This document shows, one piece after another, positions 49,133 to 61,274 of a DNA stretch of 64,000 nucleotides (within the stretch, counting starts at the first letter, position 1; the number at the start of each line of letters is the position of its first letter). The stretch covers positions 483,001 to 547,000 of the forward strand of contig JAQFVV010000256.1 of NCBI GenBank assembly GCA_028023455.1. Direction: 5' to 3'. This stretch comes from Epiperipatus broadwayi. Lineage: Eukaryota > Onychophora > Udeonychophora > Euonychophora > Peripatidae. Position numbers and translations under genes: made by a program. Below the pieces are notes generated by a model. It worked only from the letters and a program-made list of their open reading frames with translations, was not told the origin of the DNA and searched no databases.

Positions 49133-49205
49133 TCACATGATCACTATTACTCTAATTACTCTTTCTTACACTGAGTGGCACTACTGTATGGGACTTTTGC
49201 CTCTG
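49133..49205 (+). mobile_element. Short (73 bp) deletion derivative of the hammerhead retroposon
   Basis: It begins CACATGATCACTATTACTC and ends CTGAGTGGCACTACTGTATG, GGACTTTTGCCTC. It is flanked by long direct repeats: TGAATCACAATATT plus AAACTAGTAAATAT at 49106-49132, repeated at 49206-49240 with a 6-bp insertion between the halves. This target duplication of about 28 bp is longer than the 14 bp of its relatives. Confidence 0.8.
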
Positions 49206-49239
49206 TGAATCACAATATTCTATGTAAACTAGTAAATAT

Positions 49240-50413
49240 TTTATATTATTAAAATAAGGGCACTTTCCATAGGATAATATATTAACAACCAAAAACATTT
49301 ATATATATATAATAATGATAATAAAATGCAACACTTTTACAGATTTGTACCTTATAACTTATGAACATTTGGGCAGACTGCAGTATCAGAATTATCTTTG
49401 TTCATTTTTTTTTTAAATGGAAAAAAATCATTTTTTCTATGTATGTAGAGGAAAGGTTATAAATAAAAAATGGCATTGTGGTGCAGTTGTTAATTTTTTC
49501 ATCTGCCAAAACGATGGCATAAGGATTTCTAAGTTTTGCATTTTATTTTTAGATTATTCAGTAAATGCTAATTCAACTATGGATCAAATATTGAGCTTTT
49601 AATGTGCACATAATTATTTGTAATTAGAGTGTGAAACAGGAAAAAAACATAAAACAATTACCAAACAACAGTTGATCAGCTATGAAATTAATTTCAAATA
49701 TTTCATTGATTTTCTCTACAGGACCTCTAAAGAGATATTCATTTTATATGGAATGATTTAGAGTTGTTTTATTTATGTTGAATAATTTTAAGATAATATA
49801 AGTAAATAATAGAAGTTACTATGTACCTTTTTTTTACCTGGATAGTATTATGAAATCAGAGTCTTAACTATAGTGCACTGCCATTTTCTCTCTTTTTTTT
49901 AACCTAGATGAATTATTCTAAATTAAATACAATATTACTGCATTTGTAATTGAAACAATCTTTATTTGCATTTGTGTTTTAACAATCTTATTTTAAAAAT
50001 AGTTAGATATCCATTTTCCAATAACTATTAGATATCTATCAGTTTTTTTAAACTTGTTTTGGACTTTTTAGCTACTATAAACATTCAAATTCTGAGACCA
50101 ACTCTATATGTGAATTTATGCATGCATAGTGAGCCAAAAATAAACATGAATGCTTGCAATTTTAATATTAGAAAAACTTGCATTTTTACAAAACTGTGAA
50201 CTTTTTTATTATTATATTGATACCAAAAACATTTATTTTTTTAGGATAAAAAAAAGACTATTAAATACTCAAGATCATGTAATATTTTAAAATAGAACTA
50301 TCAAAAATATATTTTGATTATACTATTTTTATTACAATATTTAAAATTCTTTGGTAGTGTTTAATAATAGTGGATGGATAGATATACATTTACATAAATA
50401 TTTAATATTAATA
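49240..50413. other. AT-rich sequence, no gene seen
   Basis: No recognised feature; an open frame of 61 codons at 49417 shows no family resemblance. Confidence 0.4.
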
Positions 50414-50895
50414 ATAAGCCATTAAGCTAATACACATGCGCTTTGTGGATTTTTAACTATAAATGAATATTCTCACTTCCAAACACAATATAAAGTCTTT
50501 GTGAAAAGATAGAATGAATCCATCTATCTTTTCAACTCAAACATTTATGCATTATTAATATTACAATTTATAAAACATAATGTTATATAAAATAAATATC
50601 TCATTTACATATGTTTAATTTCAAATAAGAATGACGTATCATAAATTCTAGAAAATTTCGCAAGTGTACTTCATTCAAGCATAGTAAAAGTAATTTAAAG
50701 TGATGACTTAACATCTTCATGCTCTCATTTCCAAATACTTAAGATTTTCCCATACATAAATGTTTGGGTTGAAAAGATAGATGGATTCATTCTAACTTTT
50801 CACAAAGACTTTATCTTGTGTTTAGAAGTGAAAGTATTAATTTATAGTTAAAAATCCACAAAGTGCGTGTGCATTAGCTTAATGGTGGATTATTA
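50414..50895. repeat. Large inverted repeat with embedded direct repeats
   Basis: Arms of about 140 bp (50424-50550 and 50752-50890) pair over blocks such as GCCATTAAGCTAATACACATGCG, TTTGTGGATTTTTAACTATA and AACTCAAACATTTATG, with scattered mismatches, around a 200-bp spacer. Within the left arm, AAAAGATAGA.TGAATCCATCTATCTTTTC is itself a small hairpin. A 70-bp block (ATTATTAATATTACA.TTTATAAAA..) in the spacer is directly repeated just after the right arm (50890-50960). MITE-like; no transposase. Confidence 0.82.
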
Positions 50896-50960
50896 ATATT
50901 ACAGTTTATAAAAACATAGCGCTATATAAAATAAATATCTCATTTATAGATATTTAATGT

Positions 50961-51276
50961 TATTTTAGGATTTACCATGATTTGAAACAAACCAAATACT
51001 GTTTATGCTAAATGTATACAATCATGAAAAATATTCTGATTTTTATTTAGATAACATAGTGTCCAATTTATGTGGGCATTTTAAACATCACAGTTATTTT
51101 TTTTCAGGATAGTAATAACTTGATTCCAATAAAATGAACTGGATGTAATGCTATAGATTAACTCTTAAAATTATACACAAACTTATTTTTTCCATACAAA
51201 TTGGTTTTCTGTCTACGTTTAAGTGTTGGAAAATCAAAAAACAATTGATATTTTTATTTCTGGAAATAGTTTTGAC

Positions 51277-51279
<3 letters not shown>
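50961..51279. other. AT-rich sequence, no feature seen
   Basis: Nothing recognised. Confidence 0.4.

Positions 51280-51368
<89 letters not shown>
51280..51368. repeat. (TA)n microsatellite, 44 units
   Basis: The longest uninterrupted TA run in the window, about 88 bp. A plus-strand frame reading through it as YIYIYI is an artefact. Confidence 0.98.
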
Positions 51369-51370
<2 letters not shown>

Positions 51371-52511
51371 TATTTCTAAAAACGATTATAAAATGCAATT
51401 TGCAATTAATAAATAATAACTCTACACAAATATGTATGTATATCACTTTAATATAAAAATGTTAATATATAATAAGTAATGTTGAAGATTTAATTGAGTT
51501 TTATAAATGTGATACTGTGGAAGAACATGAAAGATGTAAAGTTAATAGTCCTCATATTGTTATTGAATTCATATGGTTGTTTAAAAACTATTTACATATT
51601 TTTTTAGAAAACTAGCTTGCTCATATATTTAAAATCCAGATATATTATCACTTATAAGTTATTAATAAATAACTTATTACTGTTGTATAGTAAAGTAATA
51701 TAAAGAGTTCATTAAAAAAATTATTGAAACTTTAAATATTATGAGGTTCAAGTAAATTAAGAATATACCAAGTAATTGAAGACCCCTAACAACAATGATC
51801 AATAATCATTTTTCTTTGTTTGGACAACTGATCTTGCATATATTTGTCATGAGATATTACTTTCTATTTCTAAAACTCATAGATAATTTCTTATTACTTC
51901 ATGTTATATTTATCATCTTTGTTTAATATTAGAAAATAGCAAAAAAAATAGTTTTCCCTCTACATGTTTATATTAATATTTTTTTCTATTTATTCAAGAA
52001 ATATTTGTCATTTCAAAATTCATTTGCAATTTGGAATTTATTTTAATAATTTTATAAATATGAACACACTGTCATTATTGTCAAGCATTATTAATCCAGT
52101 ACAACTTTAAATGAGTGTTTCCATTATAATTTATTACTCCAGAAAAGTTTCTTATTTCACCCATTCATTGCACATATAAATTTCATGCTCTTAGCATATT
52201 TGAGAGTCACTTTAGAAACTCAGTTCTCTATCTTTTGTCATTCCTTTTAGCAATCTTTTAATTGTTTTCAGTGACATGATACTTTCTTAATCCTTATTCA
52301 TTTCTATTATATTTGATATATTTTTGTGCATAACATACCCACATATTCCTTTCATTCTCTTTTTATCTACCACTGTTATGTTACTTAATGTAAGATTTAT
52401 TAACTAATAGATGCCAGTTAATGGTGTTAGAACTATTGGATAAAATATCCCCAATTGTTCTAACTTATGGCTTTTATTAATGAGGAGCTTTAGATCTTAG
52501 AACAATGCATA
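51369..52511. other. AT-rich sequence, no feature seen
   Basis: Nothing recognised before the target duplication at 52512. Confidence 0.45.
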
Positions 52512-52525
52512 TGAACCTTTAAAAT

Positions 52526-52957
52526 TGCAAAACTCTCCATACAATAGTGCCACTCAGTGCAAGCCACAGTAATCAGTGGATGCCAGAAGGCTTGTGCATA
52601 AAATCCCTATCTAGTGCCTACTCATCCAATATCCACAGACTAGTTTCTAGCTTGTGGCTTTCATAAGTGAGGAGCCTTGGATCTGAGAGCACTGAACCTA
52701 GATCTTAGGGTCTAAGCAACCCTCTAGAAGCCACCTGTTATTTCTACTTAACTACAAAACTATGAGAATAAAATTAAAAACTTAATAAAATTTTCAATCC
52801 AAGCTTATTAGCTTATATTACTCATATAGGTCTGAACTCAATTCACTACCCATACATTTTAGTGCCCATACATTTTTCTGTTTTTGCTTCTTTAATAACT
52901 ATAGCCACCACAATCCTATTAGGCAGGATTGAGCAAGCATAAGAAATGGTGATCATG
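52526..52957 (-). mobile_element. Hammerhead-bearing retroposon, longest copy, perfect 14-bp TSD
   Basis: The 432-bp element is bounded by identical direct repeats TGAACCTTTAAAAT at 52512-52525 and 52958-52971. Reading on the minus strand it starts CACATGATCACCATTTCTTA and ends CACTATTGTATGGAGAGTTT followed by TGC(A). Four other loci share these ends: 22531, 36116 and 49133 as short versions, and the rearranged 14388 copy. A hammerhead motif lies at 52638-52676. There is no open frame, no poly-A tail, no terminal inverted repeats and no clear Pol III A/B boxes. The family name is not known to me; a retrozyme or a structured SINE are the main options. Confidence 0.82.
52633..52680 (-). ncRNA. 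Hammerhead ribozyme relic, family 2
   Basis: Minus strand: stem I strand TCCTCA, core CTTATGA (CTGATGA with G5 changed to T), AGC-CACAA-GCT stem II, GAAA, self-complementary ACTAGT stem III, C at the cleavage site (GTC), then TGTGGA pairing with TCCTCA except one T-T. Everything but G5 is in place, so the copy is probably dead but recently so. The motif aligns with that at 14548-14583 and resembles family 3 in its CCTCA/TGAGG-type stem I. Confidence 0.72.
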
Positions 52958-52971
52958 TGAACCTTTAAAAT

Positions 52972-53329
52972 CCAATGAACTTTATTTGTAGCAGCATCTT
53001 TTATGTCATGATTTTATAATCAAGCTATCAGTCCAAACTGAAAAATATATAAATGTTTTCAATTTAAGTCAACTTGCCAGTAGATGCATAGTTATGAAAC
53101 TGGTGCAGTATTTATATACTTTGGTACCATTTGTTTTTAATAATCATAGTCATTGCTATCCTGTATTCAGAAATGGTAAAGAGCCAATAAAATATATCTT
53201 TACAGTTTTTCAACAGAAATGTATAAGTTGAAATCATGTGATGTAATCTTTTCATGTATAATCCGCCATCTCTGTTTTGCTTCCCTATAGACTCAGACCT
53301 AAAATATTTGTGAAAACCATTTATATAGG
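52972..53329. other. AT-rich sequence, no feature seen
   Basis: Nothing recognised. Confidence 0.4.
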
Positions 53330-54690
53330 AATGTTTTTTTTATTATTATTTCTAATCATAACATTCCTTCCAAGTTTAATTCTATGATTAATTCCTTCTT
53401 TGATATTTCCATATGTATTAATAATTTGGCTAACACAGTATAATTAACTTTTCATGATTCATTACTATTAATCTTTTTTTTTTTGAAAAGTTATTAAACA
53501 TTAATTTAGCTTTTTTTGTTGTTCTTTTTTTTTTAAGCACTTATCTTTAGTTTTATTTTTGTAGATATTGGTATTGCAAGTTTAAAACATTTTTTGTGAA
53601 AATAATCATATGACTCAATTAAACTTTATTTATTTCTATCTTCTTTTTTTTTAAATCAAAACATTTTTTAAACAACTGTTTTAGAAAGATGAAATTACGT
53701 GGCTGGAATATATTAACTGTATTAATATTGCTATAAACTGTAATTGCTGTTACTATATTTTGAGAAATATTTGTCAGAATATGTCAATAACATAAATCTA
53801 TATTTGAAAACGTTTATGATTGCAAACATGTTTATAGAATCAAATTTGTTTTCACTGTCTATAAGTTCTTTGCAAAATGCAACCCATAATATTGATCTTT
53901 TTCATAACTTCTCTTAAAATTGGATATTTCCTTTGATATAACTATTATAAATCATTATTTTTTATGGTCAGCATGAATCTAATGTTATATAGAATTGATT
54001 TTAAAAAACTGATAGGTCTATAATTTCCACAATTCTTTTTTATTGTTATTGTAAGCTTTTGGATATATTCCTATTATATAAACTTTTTTATTTTTTATAA
54101 ATTATCTTTAATAATTATATCATTCTTAAAAGTCATTTTACCACTTTATTTAAAATATGGGCATTTCAATCGATATCATTGCTATTACATTTATTATATT
54201 TTTCTGTTCTTTATTATTATATAGGTTTTTCACAGACTCATTGTTTTATCTTTATCTTTAGTAATCATGCTATTTTATTTTTGCATAACACTTTTGTTAA
54301 TACCAAGATATCATTTTATGTTCTTTTCTGTAGTTTTTCTTGCTATTTTATAGTTATATTTTTATGTCATTATTTTTTATATCAAGTTGTATAATTCCAC
54401 AATTCTCTTCTTCTGAATGAGATATTCTTAATTATTTTTATATTTTTTATTTTCCTTGCATCAATAGTGAATTTATTATTGTAATGTTTTTTATTCTTGG
54501 TTTTTGTACAGCTATTTTCTATTAATTATTTATTATCTTTTTTATCGATTTCATCCAAGCTTCAATAATCTTCAATGTCTTGATATTTTTGCAATCATAC
54601 CTTACATTGCTTTATCAATAATCACCTCCTGTGTTGAATTTATTAAATAATCATCCTTTAATTTTATAATAAATTATTATTTAATTTATA
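53330..54690 (-). mobile_element. Second RTE-type LINE copy, heavily decayed
   Basis: The plus-strand text can be aligned in order with the element at 290-3170. CCAAGTTTAATTCTATGATTAAT at 53371 matches 800-822; ACTGATAGGTCTATAATTTC at 54009 matches 1508-1527 (CTGATAGGTCTGTAATTTC); AATCACCTCCTGTGTTGAAT at 54620 matches 2376-2395. Large deletions and many frameshifts have erased all usable frames. Spacing is shorter than in the first copy, implying deletions. Confidence 0.78.
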
Positions 54691-55185
54691 TTTTTTATTA
54701 TTTTTATATTTAATTTAAATAATAATTATAAAAAGTTATAAAGATAAGTTAATATAAAAATAATTGAAATAAATATATTTGAAAATATAAAATAATAATG
54801 AAAGTATATTAAAATATATAATAAAAAAAGATTAAAATTAAGGTGTTAAAAGATTTAATTATTTTATTAATGTTATGTATTTGAGGGAATAAGTGATAAA
54901 TATTTTTGTATTTTTATGATATATATATATATATAGGATTTTATAGGATTTATATAATTGTATATAATTTTTATATATAGTTGTGTAATTTATATTTATA
55001 TATAGGTATATATTTATAGTTTGAAGAAGATTGAGGGAATAAAGGATGTTGATGAATGTTAATTGTAAATTAAAGATTTAAAGAAAGGATTGATTAATTA
55101 ATTAAGGCAATGCAATAAAGAAACAAATTAAAATTAAATAATTTATTAAATGCATTACATTATTAAATAGAGAGATTTTGAACTT
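54691..55185. other. Extremely AT-rich sequence
   Basis: Almost purely A/T with short TA runs at 54920-54936 and 54975-55015. No gene recognised. Confidence 0.45.
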
Positions 55186-55189
55186 AGGA

Positions 55190-55425
55190 GTTTTCAGTCT
55201 ATACTCATCCTTCATTCCTTCTCAAGCAATCCATACACATGACCACATACCTGCAAAAAAAATAAATGGTTCCCAATATATGTATTTTGGTCAGAATTAG
55301 CACTCATCAGTATGGAGTAATTTATTTTTTTCACATGTATGTGGTCATGTGTATCAATTGCTTGAGATGGAGTGAAGAACAAATATAGACTAAAAAAATC
55401 TTAAGTTCAAAATCCCTCTACTTAC
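55190..55425. mobile_element. Hammerhead family 1 repeat, copy C, in palindromic arrangement
   Basis: GAACTTAGGAGTTTTCAGTCTATA..., TCTCAAGCAATCCATACACATGACCACATA at 55193-55247 reappears inverted at 55335-55417 (TATGTGGTCATGTGTAT, AATTGCTTGAGA, TATAGACTAAA, CTTAAGTTC). The family 1 ribozyme relic lies between the arms on the minus strand. This is the same head-to-head organisation of the family's 3' flank seen at 28861-29082. Confidence 0.75.
55272..55316 (-). ncRNA. Hammerhead ribozyme relic, family 1
   Basis: Minus strand: CTGATGA core intact (55310-55304), a damaged stem II (GTGCTAATTCTGACC), AAAA instead of GAAA, then TACATATA and TTGGG as the stem III and stem I remnants. It is recognisable only by comparison with the other copies and should be inactive. 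Confidence 0.55.
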
Positions 55426-58400
55426 ATATATAAGAAACTTTTAGTATAAGCAAACTACATTATTAAAGTATATTTTTATTGTTAGTAAAAATATAATCCA
55501 GATATGCTTAATTACCATGTAGACACATAGCTAAAACAAAAAGCTATTTAATCTCTCATCAACCTTAGAAGATTTTCCAAGTTGGCTTTAGATTACCAGT
55601 GAAATTTGAAATTGCTTTAAAAAATGTCAACTTATTAAAAAAATATTTAATTTCAATCTAATTTGAGTCCAGGTTGTGGGAAAGGTTTTTATCTATGAGT
55701 TATGACTGCAGTATTTCTGTTTTTACTTTTTAATTTTCCAGTGTTAGTCAGTGATCCATTTTGTATTATATATCCCAGAAAAAATAGAGATGAGACTATT
55801 TTAATTAGGATCTAATATGTGGCAGCCACTGCTTTCTTTTCTGATGAATAGAATACTGGATGAAAGATGTTTTTTGTTGATTTGTTTCGTAATATTTTTG
55901 TTTTCTATGAAAATTCATATTTTTGTTTTGTACTATTTTTATTACCTGTTAGAAAATTTTATGTATATAACTTTAATTATATGCATAACAGTTCTGATAG
56001 CAATACTTTTTTTATTTTTATATTCTTTATCTTTTTATTTTTTTATATAGAGTTAAAAGTGATCAAACGTATTTATGTATAGCTTTAATGAATGATGATA
56101 ATGTCATACTTGATTATATAATGACCTTCACACTATCACAATTTCTATCCACATACTCGTGATTATATGATTTTGTTCTATATAGAATAAATTAAAAAGT
56201 ATTTAACTTTATTCTTTCTTTTTTTAAATAACAAACAGCACATCTCATTAAGTTGAACTGCCACGCTTGTATGATGTTAACAATCTTAGCTGAGATTTCC
56301 AGAGTGCTACATGGAGTTTGAAAAGCTACAATGAGTAATCTGCTCTAAACAGATTGTATTACTTTAATTAAAGAAAGTTTTATAACATTGATGCTCCAAG
56401 CATCAACAGACTCTACAGAAAGAAAGGCTCACTTCTCCTCTTTAATAACTGTCTTTTCAGATCAATATCAAGTTTAGAATATTTGCCTAATGACAAAGAA
56501 ATTTAACACTTATATTTTAAAATATCAACATTTTATGAGTATAAATTGTATTAAATACATTTATTTTAGTATATATATAAACTTAGCAAACAAATTAAAA
56601 AATATTAATGCCATGACTACAAGCTGCAACAATCTTTATTTGTTCAGATATTAAAGTGGGGATATCTACACTTCAACTAAATTTCGTCAGAAATAATTTC
56701 ATTTGTAAAATATAATTAAAAATAGTAAAAATAATAATGACAATAAACGGTAATAATGATAAAATGTGAATAAGTGCTATAAAAATATAACTATACTGAT
56801 CTGACCACATTTGTATGTTGTCTCCCAAATACAAGTTATAACATAAAATTTAAAACTCACTATATATAAATTCATGTTTGAAAAGTCTTAAATGATTCAA
56901 GAATCAAAAATAAGATCTTCAGTAGTTTAAGTAAATTCAGTCTCCGAAAATCTATATTGCCAATTGAATACTTTTTAAGAGATTAATCATGTGATGAAAA
57001 GACTTGATTGATTTTTTTTTTTTGAATTGCAATAGCATAAATTTTTGTTAACAAATATAGCTATTAACTCTATGTGTGTGAGCATGCATTAATGCTGTCA
57101 TAAATTTATCATTTTTTTAGTTGGAATCAATAGATTAAAATATATATCTCTTTTTTTAAAAAAAAAATAAAACCTGCAATAATTCACACAGGTGAGAAGT
57201 CTATATGATAAATAAATGACCTTCCTGTCAAAATATGAACTAATTATTTATTTTTGATCCTTTTGAGAACAAAAAATAAATAAAACTTTTTTAAAATAAA
57301 AAAAAATGCTTTTTCTCACTATTTTTTATTACTGCAGAATAAATTATGAAGTTATTAATATTTTACAGTCGTGATATTTATTTTTTATGACTTATAGCAA
57401 TGAATTTTTTTATCCTTATATTTTAAAATGTATTAAAAAAATATTTACTATATTTATTTTTGGTCTTATTCAATTTAAAGTTAAAAGCTGAAATAAACAT
57501 ATTTATTAATCATTACTGTATTTATTTGAAATATGTGGTGTCAAAGTTGGTGGGTGGAATGAGTTGGACACTTGTGAATCAAAATAAAACTGAAACTACT
57601 GTCTAATAAATAAATAGCATATAGAAACAGATTATAAATACATACAAACATTCTATACATTTAATGCACAAACCCACACACACACACCATATACAACGTT
57701 TGAATAAAATATAAAGTGGGATCCTTCAGAAAATATGCCTTATTAAGGTTCTAATTATGACTATAAAATCATACAATGAACATATTTTGTAAGTCTTAAT
57801 TAGTAATTTAATTCACCTAATTAAAATGGCTTTATTTTTTAATACTCGTCAATCTCTAAAAGATACTGTAATTGTTTTTCACAATATTTAAAATATTACA
57901 TGTATTTTCTCATTGATATAACCTTCAATTAAATTTAGAAATAAAATACTTTTTATAACTGCATAAATATAGAATTTAGAATTATTACAGCAGTGATTCA
58001 AATAAAAAATTTTAGTTAAAGTTATTCAAAGCTCTTTAAAATTAACAAAATTTTAGGATATGTAGATATTTAGCAAATGATTTTTAAATATCAGAAATAA
58101 TGTGTTGAGTTTCAATCCAAGAAATTTTACCTGTTAGGCTTCTCACTCTACTATTGTGGTAAACTTCAAGAGCCAAAATAGATCAACAGTATTTAGATTT
58201 TTGCATATAAGAATATATGCATTAATAAAGACTAGGGAGTTGGAGAGATCGAGAACTAGTATAGAGAGTAAAAAGAGTTTATATATATATATATTGAAAC
58301 AGTATGATTTGATCATTATACGTTTCACCTATTCTATAAAATAGTAGCCTTCATTTCCCTAGTTCAAACCTAAAGGTACACATATATATAATAATATACT

Positions 58401-59049
58401 TGGGAATTTAACATATATAAAAGTGTATATTTACACGTATATGTGTGTAATTGTATATGCACACACATCTGCTATAATTGTATATACATTTTGTAATATT
58501 TTTATTTGCTAAAAATGGTATATTCACATCTGATTGATATTATCATTATATAAAGACACACCGTATAATTTTATAAATATTTATCTTATGATTTTAAATA
58601 ATTAAATTGGTTTTAAGCTGTGAAAATTGTATTATATAAGGACATAATTCTCTAAATTATTACAAATGTTTTGAAGTTAACCAGTTACCCAATTACTTAA
58701 TCACGTAAGCAATTAAAAATAAATGTAGATTTCTCACGTCTATGATAAAATGTTAGCAGCTTAAATCTCTTTCAGGAAAAAAAAAGGAGAAGCAATTTAA
58801 TGTTAACTTTATCAATCTTATGAGACACCGCCGGTACAAATCCAGATTTTATGATTCTTAATAAAATAAAAAATTGGACAATTAAACCTGCCATAAAAAA
58901 AAAATCCAGCTGAACTTGAATCTCGGTGAAATAAAAAAGGAACAATTGGTAAACAATTAAGCCTGAAATCAATCTAACCGATTCATTTGAAGTGGATGAA
59001 ATTAAGACTTCTTAAGTTTTAAAGTCTAAAAATAAAGATTGTGAATGAA
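55426..59049. other. AT-rich sequence, no gene seen
   Basis: Several frames of 60-77 codons, all F/I/Y/N-rich and typical of chance frames in AT-rich DNA. 56235-56460 is less AT-rich but unassigned. No RNA gene recognised. Confidence 0.45.
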
Positions 59050-61218
59050 CTGTAAGAGGGGGGGGGTTAAAGAAATATAAAAAGGCCAGTTGAAAAGAAA
59101 TGAAGATTCCATTTTGCTTTTACTCTCATGTTCACTCATATCCAGGCAGCATGCCCACAATTGATTATGAAAACCATTGGCTAAAAAGACTGTCATTGCC
59201 AGCCTCCTTGGCGGCAAGAACTGCTATGGAGACCGAAGACCAAAAACCACAGCCCTACTGAAAGGATAGCCCATAGATGAACCAGCTCAGATAAATCAGT
59301 CCATGTGTGTGTGTTTCATACTGCCAAGCTGCAAGCCTGTGGATAAATAATCGGTAACAACTTCTAATCCAAGCTAAATCTAAAAGCTATAGCAATCTAT
59401 AAATCTTTCCTAAAGCTATCTATATAATAAACCATGTTCACAAACTCTTAAATTCAAATCTTATAAATTAATCAAACTATGTTAAAAAAAAGTGAATTCT
59501 CTCTTAAAGTAATTAACTGTATTAGATAAATGTATCTCCACCTGTATAATTTTAAAATACTTTAAAAGTTAAATGTAAACCTTGCCTGATCTCAAACTCT
59601 TAAATCTTTTTAAATTCAACTTATAAAAGCTTATTTGCCTTATTATTTTCTCTATTTATGTCTATACTTTTGCATATATATATATATTGTTAAAATGCAT
59701 TTATTGATTTATGCTTTGCCTTCGGAGCAGAGATTATTAATTATTATAAACTTAAAGAAACGTTTTGTTCTCAAGTAAAGTAATGTATGCTGTTTGGCAT
59801 ATTTATATATCTCTGGTCCGAAACCTACTTTGATGCATTATTTGAGCTGTTATGTTTAGCTTAATATCACACATGTTGCTTATTAAAAGGTTTGTTTGGT
59901 TAAATATGAGAGTGTGATAATTTAAGGCATATTCAGTAGTTAGCCAAGTTTAAGCCCCAGATATGCTTTAGACCCCATTAATGTAATTTCATAAAATATG
60001 TAGTTAATTAATAAATTAGATCATTTTTAATAAAGTCCTCTTTAGCACCATTTCAGTGCTTATTTAACTAACTGGTGTAGGGTAGTTTGCAGAAGAAACT
60101 ATAGATTTCGTGCTTTACTAATTGTATTAATTAATATTTAGAAAGTGTTGTGAACGAGTCTTTACGAAGCACTGATGTGCATTCCACCTTGCTATCATAT
60201 AATTATTAAGATAAGATTAGGTTTTAAGGGCTATCTTATCACCCCTAGTTCGGACAGCCTCTCTCTTGAATGGGATCATGATTTTAAGGGTCATTCTCGT
60301 TTCCTCCTTTAAAACTGGAACACTGAATCCAGCATCGTATATTATGGCTGTTCAATCATCTGAACTAAAAGTTCACATATAGCAGGTGACCGGTAGCTGA
60401 GAACCGAGTAAACGTTGCTGAATCTCATGAGTAAAGGCACGTTCAAGCTGCACCTCTGATGTAATTTGCATAGCGCTGTAGCCTCAGAAGCTATGCTACA
60501 AAACACCAGCTTATCAGCTATTATATTAATTGTTCAGCATTGATCTGAACCTAAGATCTAGTTTATCTAAGAATATCTACATAAAGAGTGCATTGACTGC
60601 TCTGCACGAATAATAAATTTAAGTACACATTGTCAAAAGTGGCTACTCTCTTAAGGTTTAACCCTTAACAAACTGAGTAGGAATGTCAGAGCATGAGTTA
60701 GACATCAGTGTAGACATAAAAATAATAATTAAATGTATAAACACTAGAATAAATGATGATCGTTAAGCACATTGATTACAGAATGTGTAGTTCGTATTTT
60801 CACCATCCCACCTGCGAGTGGAATATGCAGTATATTAAATTGTTATTGTTTGTGTTTTGTCAATATTAAATAATTTTGAAACCTATTAACATCTATAGTA
60901 TTATTCACTTTGTTTATATTAAATCACCATCCATAACTATTAATATATATATTAGATAATCAGCCATAAGTTGTGTGAGAGTGTTTGGATAAGTTATAAA
61001 GCATTCAGTTAATTATCCCCGAGTCTATTGCCAGCACGGAAATTAAGAGATTATGAGTGTGACCTCATATATGTCATTCATAAGGTAGTAAGTCAGGGAG
61101 TGTTGGTGAAGGAGCTGGTGTGCAATCAGATTTGGTCTCAAACCCTCATCTAGATCAGCCTTGGTATAATTTACCAAAACTCTGGATTTTGTTGTGTGGA
61201 TGTTCAAATATGACTGTT

Positions 61219-61221
<3 letters not shown>
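59050..61221. other. Compositionally distinct 2.2-kb block, possible solo LTR
   Basis: This block has visibly more G+C and far more CpG than its flanks, especially 59100-59340 and 60140-61220. It begins TGTAAGAGGGG and ends GACTGTTACA, giving TG...CA with a short TGTAA/TTACA inverted end, as in long terminal repeats. TATAAAAAGG lies at 59077. There is no matching flanking duplication, because the right side runs into a TA microsatellite, and no second copy in the window. An LTR, a non-coding transcript or a fragment of an unknown element are all open. Confidence 0.35.

Positions 61222-61271
<50 letters not shown>
61222..61271. repeat. (AT)n microsatellite, about 25 units
   Basis: Uninterrupted AT run of 50 bp, abutting the right end of the distinct block. 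Confidence 0.97.

Positions 61272-61274
<3 letters not shown>

Noticed and set aside
55838-55880. CTGATGA followed 14 nt later by GAAA
   Set aside because: The intervening bases do not form a stem II and there is no stem I, so this is a chance hammerhead-like match.
59026-59217. Minus-strand 63-codon frame with mixed composition
   Set aside because: Short, ends in translated homopolymer (poly-C) and has no recognised family; covered under the distinct block instead.
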